DNA of 64,000 bases, taken from contig NZ_JH976537.1 in NCBI RefSeq assembly GCF_000309385.1, forward strand, positions 585,426 to 649,425, read 5' to 3'. Position numbers and translations under genes: made by a program. This document shows positions 1 to 8,988 of this stretch, piece by piece (positions within the stretch are counted from its first letter, which is position 1; the number at the start of each line of letters is the position of its first letter). Under the pieces are notes generated by a model. It was not told the origin of the DNA. It saw only the letters and a list, made by a program, of their open reading frames with translations, and searched no databases. Source of the DNA: Nodosilinea nodulosa PCC 7104 (lineage in GTDB: Bacteria > Cyanobacteriota > Cyanobacteriia > Phormidesmidales > Phormidesmidaceae).

Positions 1-566
<566 letters not shown>

Positions 567-1664
567 CTAGCCGAGGGAACTGTCTGGCAGGGCCACCCGC
601 ACAATGGTCTGCTGCCCAGGAATGCTCTCAATCAGCACCTCGCCCCGGTGTAGCTCCACCAGGCGTTTAGCGATGGTCAGGCCCAGGCCTGTGCCAGCGG
701 TATCCGAATCGGGTTCAAACTGAAGATAGGCTCCTACGTGGGCGAGCTGGTCGGGGGTCATACCCTGGCCGTAGTCAATAATGTAGAACGTCACCTTGCC
801 GTCGCCATAGGACCCAAAGACTTTGATCGGGGTACCCACCTCAGAAAACTTAAAGGCGTTGTCCAGTAGCTCTTCGCAGACTTTTCTGAGCTGAGTTTCA
901 GACAGGGGCACCGCCAGCGGCTCCAGGGCAATTTCTAGATCGTCGTCGCGGAGGTAGTCGGCGGCGAGGGTCTGGGCAATTTCGGCGATAATTTCGTCGG
1001 CCCGCTCGGTGCGCTGCTGCTGGAGGGTTTCGGCGGAGATCTGAGCGGGGCTGAGCCGCTCTAGCTTGGCAAACAGCATAACGTTTTGGGTCAGGCGGGC
1101 GGTGCGCTGGGCATTGCGGTGAATGGCCTTGGCAAAGTTGGCCACCTGCTCAGGCTCCAGGGTGTCGGCCTTGTCGATCAGGGTGGTAGCCAGCTTCAGC
1201 ACCTCGCGCATGGGGCCGCCCAACTCGCGGGATAGGGCACCGCTGATGCTGCTGCGCAGGGCGCTGAGCTGCTGCTGATTTTTCGCCTGGACCGCCCCCT
1301 GGGCCTCCAGACGGGTGTGAATCATGCGCAGCAGGTCAGCGTGGGTGAAGGGTTTAGTGAGGTAGTCGTCGGCGCCCAGATCCATGCCGCTGCGCAGGTC
1401 AGCCCGCTCGGCTTTGGCGCTGAGGAAGACAAAGGGCAGGGTGGCGAAATGGGGGTCCTGGCGGATCTGTTCGAGCACGCCATAGCCGTCGAGCACGGGC
1501 ATCATCACGTCGCAAATGACCAGGTCGGGTTTGAACTCGTGAATTTGGCTCAGGCCCTCCTGGCCGTTGGTGGCGCTGTCGACGATAAAGTTTTCGGCGT
1601 TGAGAATATCTACGATGCTGTCGCGTACCCCAGCTTCGTCTTCAATTACCAGGATTTTAGCCAT
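567..1664 (-). CDS. REC-histidine-kinase-like protein with degenerate H-box
   Basis: This 365-residue signalling protein starts at MAKILVIEDE, with GGAG 11 bases upstream. Residues 1-120 are a receiver domain: acidic pair EDE, phospho-acceptor Asp in VICDVMMP, and Lys in YLTKPF. Residues about 135-205 look like a HisKA dimerisation helix. The H-box reads LSRELGGPMREVL, so Arg146 sits where the phosphorylated His belongs. The ATPase domain is intact, with LLDNAFKF (N box), IIDYGQGM (G1) and GTGLGLTIAK (G2). Its start overlaps the stop of the upstream kinase gene by 8 bases, which suggests translational coupling. It probably cannot autophosphorylate in the usual way; it may act as a receiver-controlled partner or phosphatase. 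Confidence 0.85.
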   Translation of the reverse strand: MAKILVIEDEAGVRDSIVDILNAENFIVDSATNGQEGLSQIHEFKPDLVICDVMMPVLDGYGVLEQIRQDPHFATLPFVFLSAKAERADLRSGMDLGADDYLTKPFTHADLLRMIHTRLEAQGAVQAKNQQQLSALRSSISGALSRELGGPMREVLKLATTLIDKADTLEPEQVANFAKAIHRNAQRTARLTQNVMLFAKLERLSPAQISAETLQQQRTERADEIIAEIAQTLAADYLRDDDLEIALEPLAVPLSETQLRKVCEELLDNAFKFSEVGTPIKVFGSYGDGKVTFYIIDYGQGMTPDQLAHVGAYLQFEPDSDTAGTGLGLTIAKRLVELHRGEVLIESIPGQQTIVRVALPDSSLG

Positions 1665-4359
1665 GATTGTCACTCCACAGTGCAAGGGGTAATACAACGG
1701 TGAACGTAGTGCCTACGCCCACATCACTCATGCAGGAAATATGCCCCTGGTGGGCTTCGGCGGCCCGCTTGGCAATTACCAGACCCAGCCCGGTGCCAGA
1801 GATATTCCCCACGTTGTTGGCCCGGTGAAAAGCCCCAAACAGCTGGGCCTGGTCGGCGAGGGGAATGCCAATACCGCGATCGCTGATCTGAAATATGCTC
1901 TGCTCGGCCTCGCAGGTCAGTTTAAAGGAAACCGGAGTGTGGTTGGGGGAATATTTCACCGCGTTGGAGAGCAGGTTGAGCAGGATGTGGCGCAGCAGCT
2001 TTTCGTCGGCGAGAACCTGAAAGTGACTGCCCACGGCAGTAAACTCAATTGGGCTGGCGGCGTTGATCTGGGAAAACTGAATTTCGTCTACCAGGTCGGT
2101 GCAGAGCTGTTTTAGATCGAGGGGGGCCAGGGTGCAGTCGAGTTTGTTCGCCTCGGCTTTGCCCACGGTGAGCACGTCGTTGAGCAGACCAATAATGTGG
2201 TGCACCGAGGTTTGAATGCGCTTGAGCACCGTCTGCTGCTTTTCGGGGGTGAACTTGTGGCTGTAGCGCTCCAGGGTTTCGGCGGAGGCCAAAATGGTGG
2301 TCAGGGGCGTGCGAAACTCGTGGGAGGCCATGGCGATAAAGCGAGTTTTGAGGTCGCTGAGTTCTTTCTCGCGGGTCAGGGCTTTGCGAATATCGACCTC
2401 GATTTGCTTGCGCTCGGTGATGTCGCGGGTAATGCCCCGATAGCCCTGAAACTCGCCCTCGGGGGTAAAAATGGGCGAGCCGCTGAGCTCTAAAATTACG
2501 GCCTCACCGCTGGCGCGCAGGCAGGTCGCCTCGATCTGGGTGAAGGGATGGCGCTGCCGCACCAGGTGGGTCAAAATCGTGCTAAAGCGCACTGCCTCAT
2601 CGGCGGCCATAAAGTCGGTAAAGCGGCTTTCTAAAATAGCTTCGGGGGGATAGCCGATAATCTCGGTGGCCCTGGGGTTGATGTAGCTAAATTTAAACTG
2701 GCCGTCAAGTTCCCACACCCAGTCGTTGGTTTGCTCGACCAGGCTGCGAAACTTGGTTTCGCTCTCCCGCAGCTGCTCGGTCACCTGGCGCCAGGAGGCG
2801 GTGCGGGCTTCCACCCGCTGCTCTAGCTCGTCGTTGAGCTGCTTGAGGTGAACTTCGTACTGTTTGCGGGCCGCCAGGTCGGCCTGCATCTGCTCGTAAA
2901 AGTTGCACTGGCGAATGGCGATCGCCACCGATCGCACCAGTTGCTCAACCAGACGAATTTCCCAGTCGCACCAGCGGCGGGGCTGACTGCACTGGTTGAT
3001 GATCAGCAGCCCCCACAGGGTGTGGTCGCAGACGATGGGCACCACCAGGTTTGCCTTGATTTGCAAGTGGCTCAGCATCTCGACATGGCAAGGGCTGAGG
3101 CCGGCCCGCTGAATATCTTCCACCGCCTGAATGCGCCCGTAGCGGTAGGCCTCGGCCCAGTGCTTGGCAAAGTAGCTGTCTTCGATGGCGTGCCCCAGCA
3201 GCGAGGTCCAGGGGGACTGTACCGCCTCGACCACAACGGTTCCCCGCGCCGCCGTCTCAAACTGATAGATCAGGGTGCGATCGACCTGGAGCAGCTGCCG
3301 CACCTCCGACACGGTGGTAGAAAGAATCTCCTGCATATCCAGCGATTCGTGGATGCGCTGGGTGAGGGTGGCGAGGATGCGATCGCACTTGGCCTGTTCT
3401 TCGAGCTGTTCAGTGCGGCCCTGCACCAGGCGCTCTAGCTCAGAGCTATGGCTCTTCCAGAGTTCTAGCTGCTCATGGTCAGACTGCTTAAACGACTGCC
3501 ACAGGTGGCTAAAGGTGGTCTGTAGCTCCCGCAGGTCGAGGCTGTTGAGCAGGTCAAACTGGGCAATTGTCCCCAGGGGCTGGCGCTGGGAATCGACCAC
3601 CAGCAGGCAGGGCAGCCGCCGCTGGCGCATTTCCTGGTAGGCCAACCAGAGCGAGTCCGTGGGGCGGAGGCAAAATTGAGCATCTCGCATAATCGCCCGC
3701 ACCGGCAGCTGGGCCAAATCGAGCTGGCGTGCCTGAAAGCGCAGCACATCCTGCCGCAGCACCTGGCCCAGAAGCACCTCGGTGCCATCTCCGGCGGGGT
3801 CGATGACTGCGACACAGCTGACTGAGTATTCAGCCAGCAGCTGGGCCGCCGCCAGGGCCGAATCGGTGGGGCTAATGGTAACTACCTGGGCGGCCATGCG
3901 CGATCGCACCGGCTGCAATTTCAGCATGTGGGGAGGCGCCAGCGCCTGCTGAATTGAGCCAGCGGTTATCAGCCGCACCGGGCGCTGGGTTGCATCGACC
4001 AAGGGAACGTGGTGAATCTGGCGCTGCCGCATTAAATCTAGAACATCGAGCGGGTTGAGGCTGGGCTCAGCGGGCAGCACCGTGAGAGTTCTGGTCATGT
4101 GCCGATCGATCGGGGTGTCGAGGGCAACCCCGCTGGCCAGCAGGCGAACCAGGTCGCGCTCGGTCAGCAAACCGACCAGCTGCTCGTCCTGCACGACCAC
4201 AACACAGCTGTGACCACTGGTCGAATCGTCTCCCAGACGGCTCAGCACCTGGAGCAGCGTAGCCGTTGGCGGCACCGAGATCGGTGCCGCAGCCAGCGAC
4301 CAGAGCGGCGTAGGCGGCTGGCCGGGGGGAAATCCGACAGGTTGCAAGTTTGTCATCAT
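1657..4359 (-). CDS. CBS-GAF-PAS sensor histidine kinase with bilin-type GAF
   Basis: This 900-residue cytoplasmic kinase has four CBS motifs (residues about 25-285), a short coiled coil and a GAF domain (about 323-480). A PAS/PAC domain follows (about 535-660), then HisKA with His680 in MASHEFRTPL, and an HATPase (about 780-895) with SNAVKY, SDRGIGI and GTGLGLVIAK. The GAF carries Cys424-His425 in GLSPCHVEML followed by KANLVVPI, the layout of the chromophore-binding Cys-His of cyanobacteriochromes, so a bound bilin is plausible. CBS pairs usually sense adenine nucleotides. I chose the ATG pair at 4359 over an upstream TTG at 4416; neither has a strong ribosome-binding site. It overlaps and probably pairs with the following REC protein. 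Confidence 0.87.
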   Translation of the reverse strand: MMTNLQPVGFPPGQPPTPLWSLAAAPISVPPTATLLQVLSRLGDDSTSGHSCVVVVQDEQLVGLLTERDLVRLLASGVALDTPIDRHMTRTLTVLPAEPSLNPLDVLDLMRQRQIHHVPLVDATQRPVRLITAGSIQQALAPPHMLKLQPVRSRMAAQVVTISPTDSALAAAQLLAEYSVSCVAVIDPAGDGTEVLLGQVLRQDVLRFQARQLDLAQLPVRAIMRDAQFCLRPTDSLWLAYQEMRQRRLPCLLVVDSQRQPLGTIAQFDLLNSLDLRELQTTFSHLWQSFKQSDHEQLELWKSHSSELERLVQGRTEQLEEQAKCDRILATLTQRIHESLDMQEILSTTVSEVRQLLQVDRTLIYQFETAARGTVVVEAVQSPWTSLLGHAIEDSYFAKHWAEAYRYGRIQAVEDIQRAGLSPCHVEMLSHLQIKANLVVPIVCDHTLWGLLIINQCSQPRRWCDWEIRLVEQLVRSVAIAIRQCNFYEQMQADLAARKQYEVHLKQLNDELEQRVEARTASWRQVTEQLRESETKFRSLVEQTNDWVWELDGQFKFSYINPRATEIIGYPPEAILESRFTDFMAADEAVRFSTILTHLVRQRHPFTQIEATCLRASGEAVILELSGSPIFTPEGEFQGYRGITRDITERKQIEVDIRKALTREKELSDLKTRFIAMASHEFRTPLTTILASAETLERYSHKFTPEKQQTVLKRIQTSVHHIIGLLNDVLTVGKAEANKLDCTLAPLDLKQLCTDLVDEIQFSQINAASPIEFTAVGSHFQVLADEKLLRHILLNLLSNAVKYSPNHTPVSFKLTCEAEQSIFQISDRGIGIPLADQAQLFGAFHRANNVGNISGTGLGLVIAKRAAEAHQGHISCMSDVGVGTTFTVVLPLALWSDNHG

Positions 4360-5118
4360 TGCGATCGCCCAATAGAAAGAGAAATACCCATATCCTGCTG
4401 TGATAATGGCCTGCAACCAGTGCCAAAGAGGGATAGGGTTCTCCTACTCTCCGGTTTGAGGCCGCCTGGTTGAATGTGTCCCGTGGAGATAAGTTTTCCC
4501 CCGGCAACGCCTGATCTACTCAGCGAGCAGAATTTAGCTGACCTAAGGTCAATCAAACCCCAAGGCTGTGGAGCCACGCTCTGGCTGTCGTGACGCCCAT
4601 GGCTCCAAACGGCAAAATTCGCGCGGCAGCCTGGAGAGCTGCGTCCGGCTATTGTTGCAAAATGATTAAATTATGAGTTTTGGTCGTCTCAAATTAAGGT
4701 TTTTCGTTCAGAAAGATGGGCGATCTTAATTTTTTTCTTAAAATCGTTTTTACTGCTCTAAATTCCAACTAAGATCAGAACATAAATCAAGAGATAAGAA
4801 AAACCTGCAAACACATTGCAAACACATATGTAGCCGCAGTTTTCTAGATATCTCTCGGGCCATAAGATCGAGCACAAAAACAACTAAATAATTGCTAAAG
4901 TAAGCTCGAATCAGCTAGATCGCTCCAATCAGCCAAAGGCTTTTCACCAGTGCTTTTGAGCCTAATACATAGATGAGATCAGGTATCTATTTTAGACGGT
5001 CTGCGCAATCGTCCCTTTAGACTGAGCATCGCTGGCCAAAAAAACAGAATTTTCCTTGGCTAGCCTTTGCATCACTCTCAATTTGGTTACGGCTGACTCC
5101 ACACCGGGAGGAATGGAA
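4360..5118. promoter_or_regulatory. AT-rich intergenic region upstream of pflB
   Basis: About 760 bases without a gene. From about 4650 to 5050 the sequence is markedly AT-rich compared with both flanks. It contains two adjacent copies of the 11-mer TGCAAACACAT (4806-4816 and 4817-4827), one helical turn apart, which could bind a regulator. A GGGAGG motif at 5106-5111 serves the pflB start. I found no clear FNR-type palindrome. Confidence 0.5.
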
Positions 5119-7416
5119 ATGATTGTCGAAGGTTTATCTTTGCTACAGCAGAATGGCCCTGCCGATGGCGCTAAATTGGACTGCGGCAGCTCAGGCCTCA
5201 GCAGTAGTTTTGCGCCAGGCGCTTGGCAGCTTGACATTGACGTGCGCGACTTTATTCAGCGCAACTACACGCCTTACTCTGGCGATGGCCAGTTTCTGGC
5301 CCCAATTACCGCCCGCACCGCCGCTCTGTGGGCGCGGGTAAAAGACCTGATGGCCCTGGAGCGGGAAAAAGGCGTGCTGGATGCCGACACCGCCTTGCCC
5401 TCGGGCATTACCAGCCACGCCCCCGGCTATATCGATCGCGATCTAGAGCAAATTGTCGGCTTGCAGACTGACCTGCCCCTGAAACGGGCGATTATGCCCT
5501 TCGGCGGCATTCGCGTGGTCGAGGCCAGCCTCAACGCCTACGGCTATGAACTTGCCCCCGCCACTAGGGATACCTTCACCCGCTACCGCAAAACCCACAA
5601 CGATGGCGTGTTCGATGCCTACACCGCCGAAATGCGCCGCTGCCGCAAGTCGGGCATTATCACAGGCCTGCCCGATGCCTACGGACGGGGCCGCATCATC
5701 GGCGACTATCGGCGGGTGGCGCTGTATGGGTGCGATCGCCTAATTGCCGACAAAGCCGCCCAAAAGACCAGCCTGGAACTCGACAGCCTGGATGAAGCCA
5801 CCATTCGTCTGCGCGAAGAGATCTCTGAGCAAATTAAAGCCCTCAACGAGCTGAAGGAGCTGGGCACCGCCTACGGCTGCGACTTGGCCCGCCCCGCCAT
5901 CACCGCTAAAGAAGCAGTGCAGTGGCTCTATTTTGGCTACCTGGCGGCGGTCAAAGAGCAAAATGGGGCAGCCATGTCTCTGGGGCGGGTGTCCACTTTC
6001 CTCGACATTTACTTCGAGCGCGACCTGCAAGCCGGGCGGCTCACTGAAGCCGAGGCCCAGGAAATCGTCGACCACTTTGTGATGAAGCTGCGGATGGTGC
6101 GGTTTTTGCGCACCCCCGACTACAACGCCCTGTTTAGCGGCGACCCCACCTGGGTGACCGAGTGCATTGGCGGCATGGGCCTCGACGGTAGGCCCCTGGT
6201 GACTAAAACCAGCTTCCGCCTGCTGCACACCCTGACCAACCTTGGCCCCGCGCCCGAACCCAACCTGACGGTGCTGTGGTCAGAGCGGCTGCCCGAGGCC
6301 TTTAAGCGCTACTGCGCCCAGGTTTCCATTCAAACCAGCTCGATTCAGTACGAAAACGACGACCTGATGCGGTCCTACTGGGGCGACGACTACGGCATTG
6401 CCTGCTGCGTTTCCGCCATGCGCATCGGCAAGCAGATGCAGTTCTTTGGGGCGCGGGTGAACATGGCCAAGTGCCTGCTCTACGCCATCAACGGCGGCAA
6501 AGACGAGCACTCTGGGGTGCAGGTAGCTCCGGCCTACGCCCCGATTATCGGCGATTTGCTCGACTACACCGAGGTGTGGCCCCGCCTGCGGCAGATGATG
6601 GCCTGGCTGGCCAAAACCTACGCCAACACCATGAACGTCATCCACTACATGCACGACAAGTACTGCTACGAGCGGTTGGAAATGGCTCTGCACGATCGCG
6701 ACGTGCTGCGCACGATGGCCTACGGCATGGCGGGCCTGTCGGTGGTGACCGACAGCCTGTCTGCGATCAAGCACGCTCGGGTCCGGGTAGTGCGCGATGA
6801 GCAAGGTCTGGCGGTCGACTACATCGTCGATGGCGACTTTCCCAAGTACGGCAACAACGACGACCGGGTAGACAGCCTTGCGGTCGAACTTGTCCAGACC
6901 TTTATGGCCGAGCTGCGCAAGCACAAAACCTACCGCGACGCGGTGCCCACCCAGTCGATCCTCACCATTACCTCCAACGTGGTCTACGGCAAGAAGACCG
7001 GCAACACCCCCGACGGTCGCCGCGACGGTGAGCCCTTTGCCCCTGGAGCCAACCCCATGCACGGGCGCGACAGCAACGGCGCGATCGCATCCCTGGCCTC
7101 GGTGGCCAAGCTGCCTTACGCTGACGCTCAGGACGGCATTTCGAACACGTTTTCGATTGTGCCGGGGGCGCTGGGCAGAACAGAGGGCGATCGCATCAGC
7201 AACCTGGCCGCCCTGCTCGACGGCTACGTGCGCGACGGCGGCTTCCACCTCAATGTAAATGTGTTTAACCGCGAGACCCTGCTCGATGCGATGGATCACC
7301 CCGAGCTGTACCCACAGCTCACCATCCGGGTCTCGGGCTACGCGGTGAACTTCATCAAACTCACCCGAGAACAGCAGCTAGACGTCATCAACCGCACCTT
7401 CCACGAACGCTGCTAA
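5119..7416 (+). CDS. pflB: Formate C-acetyltransferase (pyruvate formate-lyase)
   Basis: PflB converts pyruvate and CoA to acetyl-CoA and formate through a glycyl radical, without oxygen. The protein is about 765 residues, close to the E. coli enzyme (760). The N-terminal [12 protein letters not shown] motif is present. So are the adjacent catalytic cysteines Cys429-Cys430 in [10 protein letters not shown] and the glycyl-radical loop RVSGYAVNF with Gly740 near the C-terminus. I chose the ATG at 5119 because GGGAGG lies 7 bases upstream; a longer frame from 5056 has no such signal. A terminator follows at 7422. The activase gene pflA is next, and the OsmC-like gene and adhE follow, so this is a fermentation block. 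Pfl is known in some but not most cyanobacteria. Confidence 0.96.
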   Translation: MIVEGLSLLQQNGPADGAKLDCGSSGLSSSFAPGAWQLDIDVRDFIQRNYTPYSGDGQFLAPITARTAALWARVKDLMALEREKGVLDADTALPSGITSHAPGYIDRDLEQIVGLQTDLPLKRAIMPFGGIRVVEASLNAYGYELAPATRDTFTRYRKTHNDGVFDAYTAEMRRCRKSGIITGLPDAYGRGRIIGDYRRVALYGCDRLIADKAAQKTSLELDSLDEATIRLREEISEQIKALNELKELGTAYGCDLARPAITAKEAVQWLYFGYLAAVKEQNGAAMSLGRVSTFLDIYFERDLQAGRLTEAEAQEIVDHFVMKLRMVRFLRTPDYNALFSGDPTWVTECIGGMGLDGRPLVTKTSFRLLHTLTNLGPAPEPNLTVLWSERLPEAFKRYCAQVSIQTSSIQYENDDLMRSYWGDDYGIACCVSAMRIGKQMQFFGARVNMAKCLLYAINGGKDEHSGVQVAPAYAPIIGDLLDYTEVWPRLRQMMAWLAKTYANTMNVIHYMHDKYCYERLEMALHDRDVLRTMAYGMAGLSVVTDSLSAIKHARVRVVRDEQGLAVDYIVDGDFPKYGNNDDRVDSLAVELVQTFMAELRKHKTYRDAVPTQSILTITSNVVYGKKTGNTPDGRRDGEPFAPGANPMHGRDSNGAIASLASVAKLPYADAQDGISNTFSIVPGALGRTEGDRISNLAALLDGYVRDGGFHLNVNVFNRETLLDAMDHPELYPQLTIRVSGYAVNFIKLTREQQLDVINRTFHERC

Positions 7417-7421
7417 CCCCA

Positions 7422-7456
7422 AAAGCCCCTCTCAGCCCACCGCCGAGAGGGGCTTT
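7422..7456 (+). terminator. Hairpin terminator after pflB
   Basis: A perfect 12-bp stem, AAAGCCCCTCTC paired with GAGAGGGGCTTT, begins 6 bases after the pflB stop. The T-run is short and lies partly in the stem, so termination may be partial, letting some transcripts reach pflA. Confidence 0.7.
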
Positions 7457-7464
7457 CCATCAAT

Positions 7465-7544
7465 CCCCTCCTGGGAGGGGTAGGGGTGGGTCAACCCAGT
7501 CACCGAGACCCACTCCGCCCTCCGGGCACCCCTCCCAGGAGGGG
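7465..7544. repeat. Palindromic repeat between pflB and pflA
   Basis: A 17-bp perfect inverted repeat (CCCCTCCTGGGAGGGGT at 7465-7481, its complement at 7528-7544) encloses a loop with further short inverted pieces. It has the look of a dispersed cyanobacterial palindromic element inserted in the pfl intergenic space. It could also fold in the transcript and modulate pflA expression. Confidence 0.65.
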
Positions 7545-7590
7545 AGGCAGCGACATTCTCACCCCACCACCCTCCCACCCATCCACCCCC

Positions 7591-8337
7591 ATGCCCTTCC
7601 CCGTTCCCACCCGCACCCAAACGGGCCGCATCCACTCCATCGAAACCTGCGGCACCGTCGATGGTCCCGGCATTCGCTTTGTGGTCTTTACCCAGGGCTG
7701 CCCCCTGCGCTGCCTCTACTGCCACAACCCCGACTGCCAAGAAATCCACGGCGGCACAGTGATGACGGTGGACGAGATCATGGCTCAAATTGAGCACACC
7801 AAAAACTATCTGCGCAACGGCGGTGTCACCGTCAGCGGTGGCGAACCGCTGATGCAGCCCGAATTTGTGGCCGAAATCTTTCGTCGCTGCCGCGAAATAG
7901 GGTTGCACACGGCCTTAGATACCTCTGGCTATGTCCACATTGAAGCAGCAGAACCGGTATTAGAAAATACCGATTTAGTTTTATTAGATATCAAATCTTA
8001 CAATTCCGATCTGTTTCACAAAGTTACCAGCGTTTCTATCGAACCCACGCTAAATTTTGCTCGTTATTTAGCCAAAATTAACAAACCCACCTGGATACGA
8101 TTTGTATTGGTTCCTGGCCTCACCGATCCTGAAGAAAACGTGGTGGGTTTAGCCAAATTTGTGGGCACCCTAGATAATGTTGAAAGAGTAGAAGTTTTGC
8201 CCTTTCACAAAATGGGAGAATATAAATGGAAACAATTGGGAATGCCCTATATCTTGGGCGAGACTCAGCCCCCTACACCAGACCTGGTTGAGCATGTCAT
8301 CCAAATCTTTCAAAACTACGGATTAACTGCTGTTTAA
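7591..8337 (+). CDS. pflA: Pyruvate formate-lyase activating enzyme (radical SAM)
   Basis: PflA puts the glycyl radical on PflB using S-adenosylmethionine and a 4Fe-4S cluster. The cluster ligands are seen as CPLRCLYCH near residue 30, after the TCGTVDGPG motif. The TVSGGEPLMQPEF segment is the SAM-binding GGE motif. The protein is 248 residues from the ATG at 7591 (E. coli 246). The frame extends upstream to 7486, but that part is encoded by repeat sequence and lacks family residues. Composition changes inside the gene: the first 300 bases have the GC-rich codons of the neighbours, and from about 7890 to the end the codons are AT-rich (TTA, GAA, AAT). This suggests a mosaic origin. Confidence 0.95.
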   Translation: MPFPVPTRTQTGRIHSIETCGTVDGPGIRFVVFTQGCPLRCLYCHNPDCQEIHGGTVMTVDEIMAQIEHTKNYLRNGGVTVSGGEPLMQPEFVAEIFRRCREIGLHTALDTSGYVHIEAAEPVLENTDLVLLDIKSYNSDLFHKVTSVSIEPTLNFARYLAKINKPTWIRFVLVPGLTDPEENVVGLAKFVGTLDNVERVEVLPFHKMGEYKWKQLGMPYILGETQPPTPDLVEHVIQIFQNYGLTAV

Positions 8338-8369
8338 GCTTTAATCCATGCTCTCTTTAGGAGGCTTCT

Positions 8370-8774
8370 ATGGACGTTCAAGTTACTTATCAAGACGGTG
8401 TAAAATTTCAGGCCAGCTGTCGAGGTCACCAAATCTTCAGCGATCAGCCCTTAGACAACCATGGACAAGATGAAGGCATGACTCCGCCGGAATGGTTTTT
8501 GTCATCTCTGGGGGCTTGCGTTGGGTTCTACGCAGTGAAGTACCTGGAAATCCGCCATCTCGATGCTAAGGGCTTAGCCATCTCCGTCACCGCCGATAAG
8601 GCCGAAAGCCCTGTCCGCATCGACAACATTCGCATTCAGATCACCACTCCTACTGCTTTAGAAACTCGTCATCAGAAGGGGCTAGAGCGGGCAGCGGATG
8701 CCTGCATTATTCACAACACCCTCACCCATCCGCCAATGATGACGACGGAGATTCTGTCGGTTGCGATCGCGTAA
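8370..8774 (+). CDS. OsmC family protein
   Basis: A 134-residue protein of the OsmC/Ohr-like family, whose members use a pair of cysteines to reduce peroxides or handle persulfides. The two family cysteines are seen in SLGACVGFYAVKY and DACIIHNTL. A strong AGGAGG lies 7 bases before the ATG, only 32 bases after pflA, so the two are probably cotranscribed. Sitting between pflA and adhE, it may protect oxygen-labile radical and iron enzymes, but that role is inferred from position alone. The Ohr and OsmC subgroups cannot be told apart by eye. Confidence 0.85.
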   Translation: MDVQVTYQDGVKFQASCRGHQIFSDQPLDNHGQDEGMTPPEWFLSSLGACVGFYAVKYLEIRHLDAKGLAISVTADKAESPVRIDNIRIQITTPTALETRHQKGLERAADACIIHNTLTHPPMMTTEILSVAIA

Positions 8775-8814
8775 TAAATTGCGGCATGAAAGATTTTTTC
8801 TGCAAAACTTCTCT

Positions 8815-8880
8815 CGGAGATCCCCCCTGCCCCCCTTAATAAGGGGGGTGAAGAGGAGAACTGCTACACCAAGGATGTGG
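8815..8880. repeat. GATCCCCCC-type palindromic repeat
   Basis: The stretch starts with AGATCCCCCCTGCCCCCCTT and continues into AATAAGGGGGG, forming a palindrome with a TTAATAA centre; a GGGGGGATC lies further on. A very similar element is at 29741-29875. This type of repeat is common between genes in many cyanobacterial genomes. Confidence 0.6.
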
Positions 8881-8988
8881 GGGGATCGGTCCCAGGCGTA
8901 GATGATTTTTCTCCGTTAAAAACGCTAATTATTTAGTGAGTCTTTTTCTTCCTTTATCTCCATCTCCAGCCCATCCCAGGAGGACGCT

